Below, one piece after another: positions 63,543 to 64,000 of a stretch of DNA of 64,000 nt; position 1 is the first letter of the stretch, and each line of letters begins with the position of its first letter. The notes beneath the pieces are model-generated. The model saw only the letters and a program-made list of their open reading frames with translations. It did no database searches and was not told the DNA's origin. The position numbers were made by a program, and so were the translations under genes. Origin of the DNA: Citrus sinensis (lineage: Eukaryota; Streptophyta; Magnoliopsida; Sapindales; Rutaceae); the NCBI RefSeq assembly GCF_022201045.2, contig NC_068559.1, forward strand, positions 1,488,001-1,552,000, read 5' to 3'.

Positions 63543-64000
63543 TAGGGATGGCAGTTTAACTCGGACCCGGCCCGGACCCGGATGAACCCGGAAAATCCGG
63601 GCCAGGTTGAACCCGTATCGGATTGTAAAAAATTCGGTATCCGGAATGAATTTTAGTAACCCGGATATATCCGGGTCCGGTTCCAGGTTTGAGTTAACCC
63701 GTATATCCGGAACCCGGACACGGATATCTTATTTTAATATTATTTTTTTAATTATATTAATTAATTAATATAAATACAAACAACAAAAAAAAGAAACCTA
63801 ATTTTATCTATTCCTCTTTCTCGTATCGCAGCTGCCGCCTGCTGCAGGAAAAGTGCCTATTCATCATCATCGGTCTAGGCTGCTGCCGTCGCAAGCTCGG
63901 GTTCGCCACCGTCGTCGACGCCTTGCGTCTTCTCTCTTCTCTCAGATCGCTCGCAATTCGACCTCAACGCCGCTCCTTCATTCGGTTTGCCCCGCTCTCT
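63543..64000 (+). mobile_element. Possible hAT element 5' end, cut by the window edge
   Basis: Begins TAGGGATGGCAGTTTAACTC, followed by many CCGGACCCGG/ATCCGGGT words, as seen at the ends of plant Ac-like hAT elements. From 63820 the sequence turns GC-rich (CTGCCGCC, CACCGTCGTCGACG), possibly a leader of a transposase gene or of a neighbouring gene. The rest lies outside. Confidence 0.5.

Overview
This is nuclear DNA from a flowering plant, most likely a woody eudicot. The genes carry many GT-AG introns. The AT-rich intergenic DNA holds MITEs, Copia and Gypsy retrotransposon debris and microsatellites, and the proteins are plant types (chloroplast-targeted ferritin, LOB-domain factor, MCA-type channel protein, GH85 ENGase). 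The overall look reminds me of Citrus, but that is a guess from memory.

Left part (1-29.3 kb), single-copy genes: eIF2-alpha (200-3015, minus); a tRNA-Ser(CGA) (4625-4706, minus) beside an array of promoter-like repeats; an MCA1/CNR13-like gene (5399-7703, plus); a multiple inositol polyphosphate phosphatase (8258-12228, minus), convergent with it; an 8-exon ferritin (15199-17563, minus) with an iron-dependent regulatory sequence upstream; then a gene-poor stretch and an LBD transcription factor (26611-27483, plus).

Right part (29.3-63.5 kb): a large direct segmental duplication. Copy 1 (29299-43649) and copy 2 (50579-63542) each carry, on the minus strand, an RH18/DDX55-type DEAD-box helicase gene followed by a cytosolic endo-beta-N-acetylglucosaminidase (GH85) gene. 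I assembled all 11 exons of both genes in both copies. In copy 1 the helicase is intact (589 aa), but the ENGase has a single in-frame TAG in exon 2. In copy 2 the ENGase is intact (689 aa), but the helicase has a TAG in exon 3 and a 1-bp frameshift in exon 11. The block therefore seems to be undergoing reciprocal gene loss, each copy keeping a different one of the two genes. This is the main discovery in the window.

The 6.9 kb between the copies holds an orphan promoter-like piece, a large GAT microsatellite, a Copia gag scrap, a MITE, an F-box/FBD pseudogene split by a solo LTR with a perfect target duplication, and a truncated Gypsy leader that abuts the left edge of copy 2. Comparing the two copies also dates and delimits later insertions: a Copia LTR in copy 1, and a PIF/Harbinger-like MITE with a clean empty site in copy 2. 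The window ends inside what looks like the 5' end of a hAT element.
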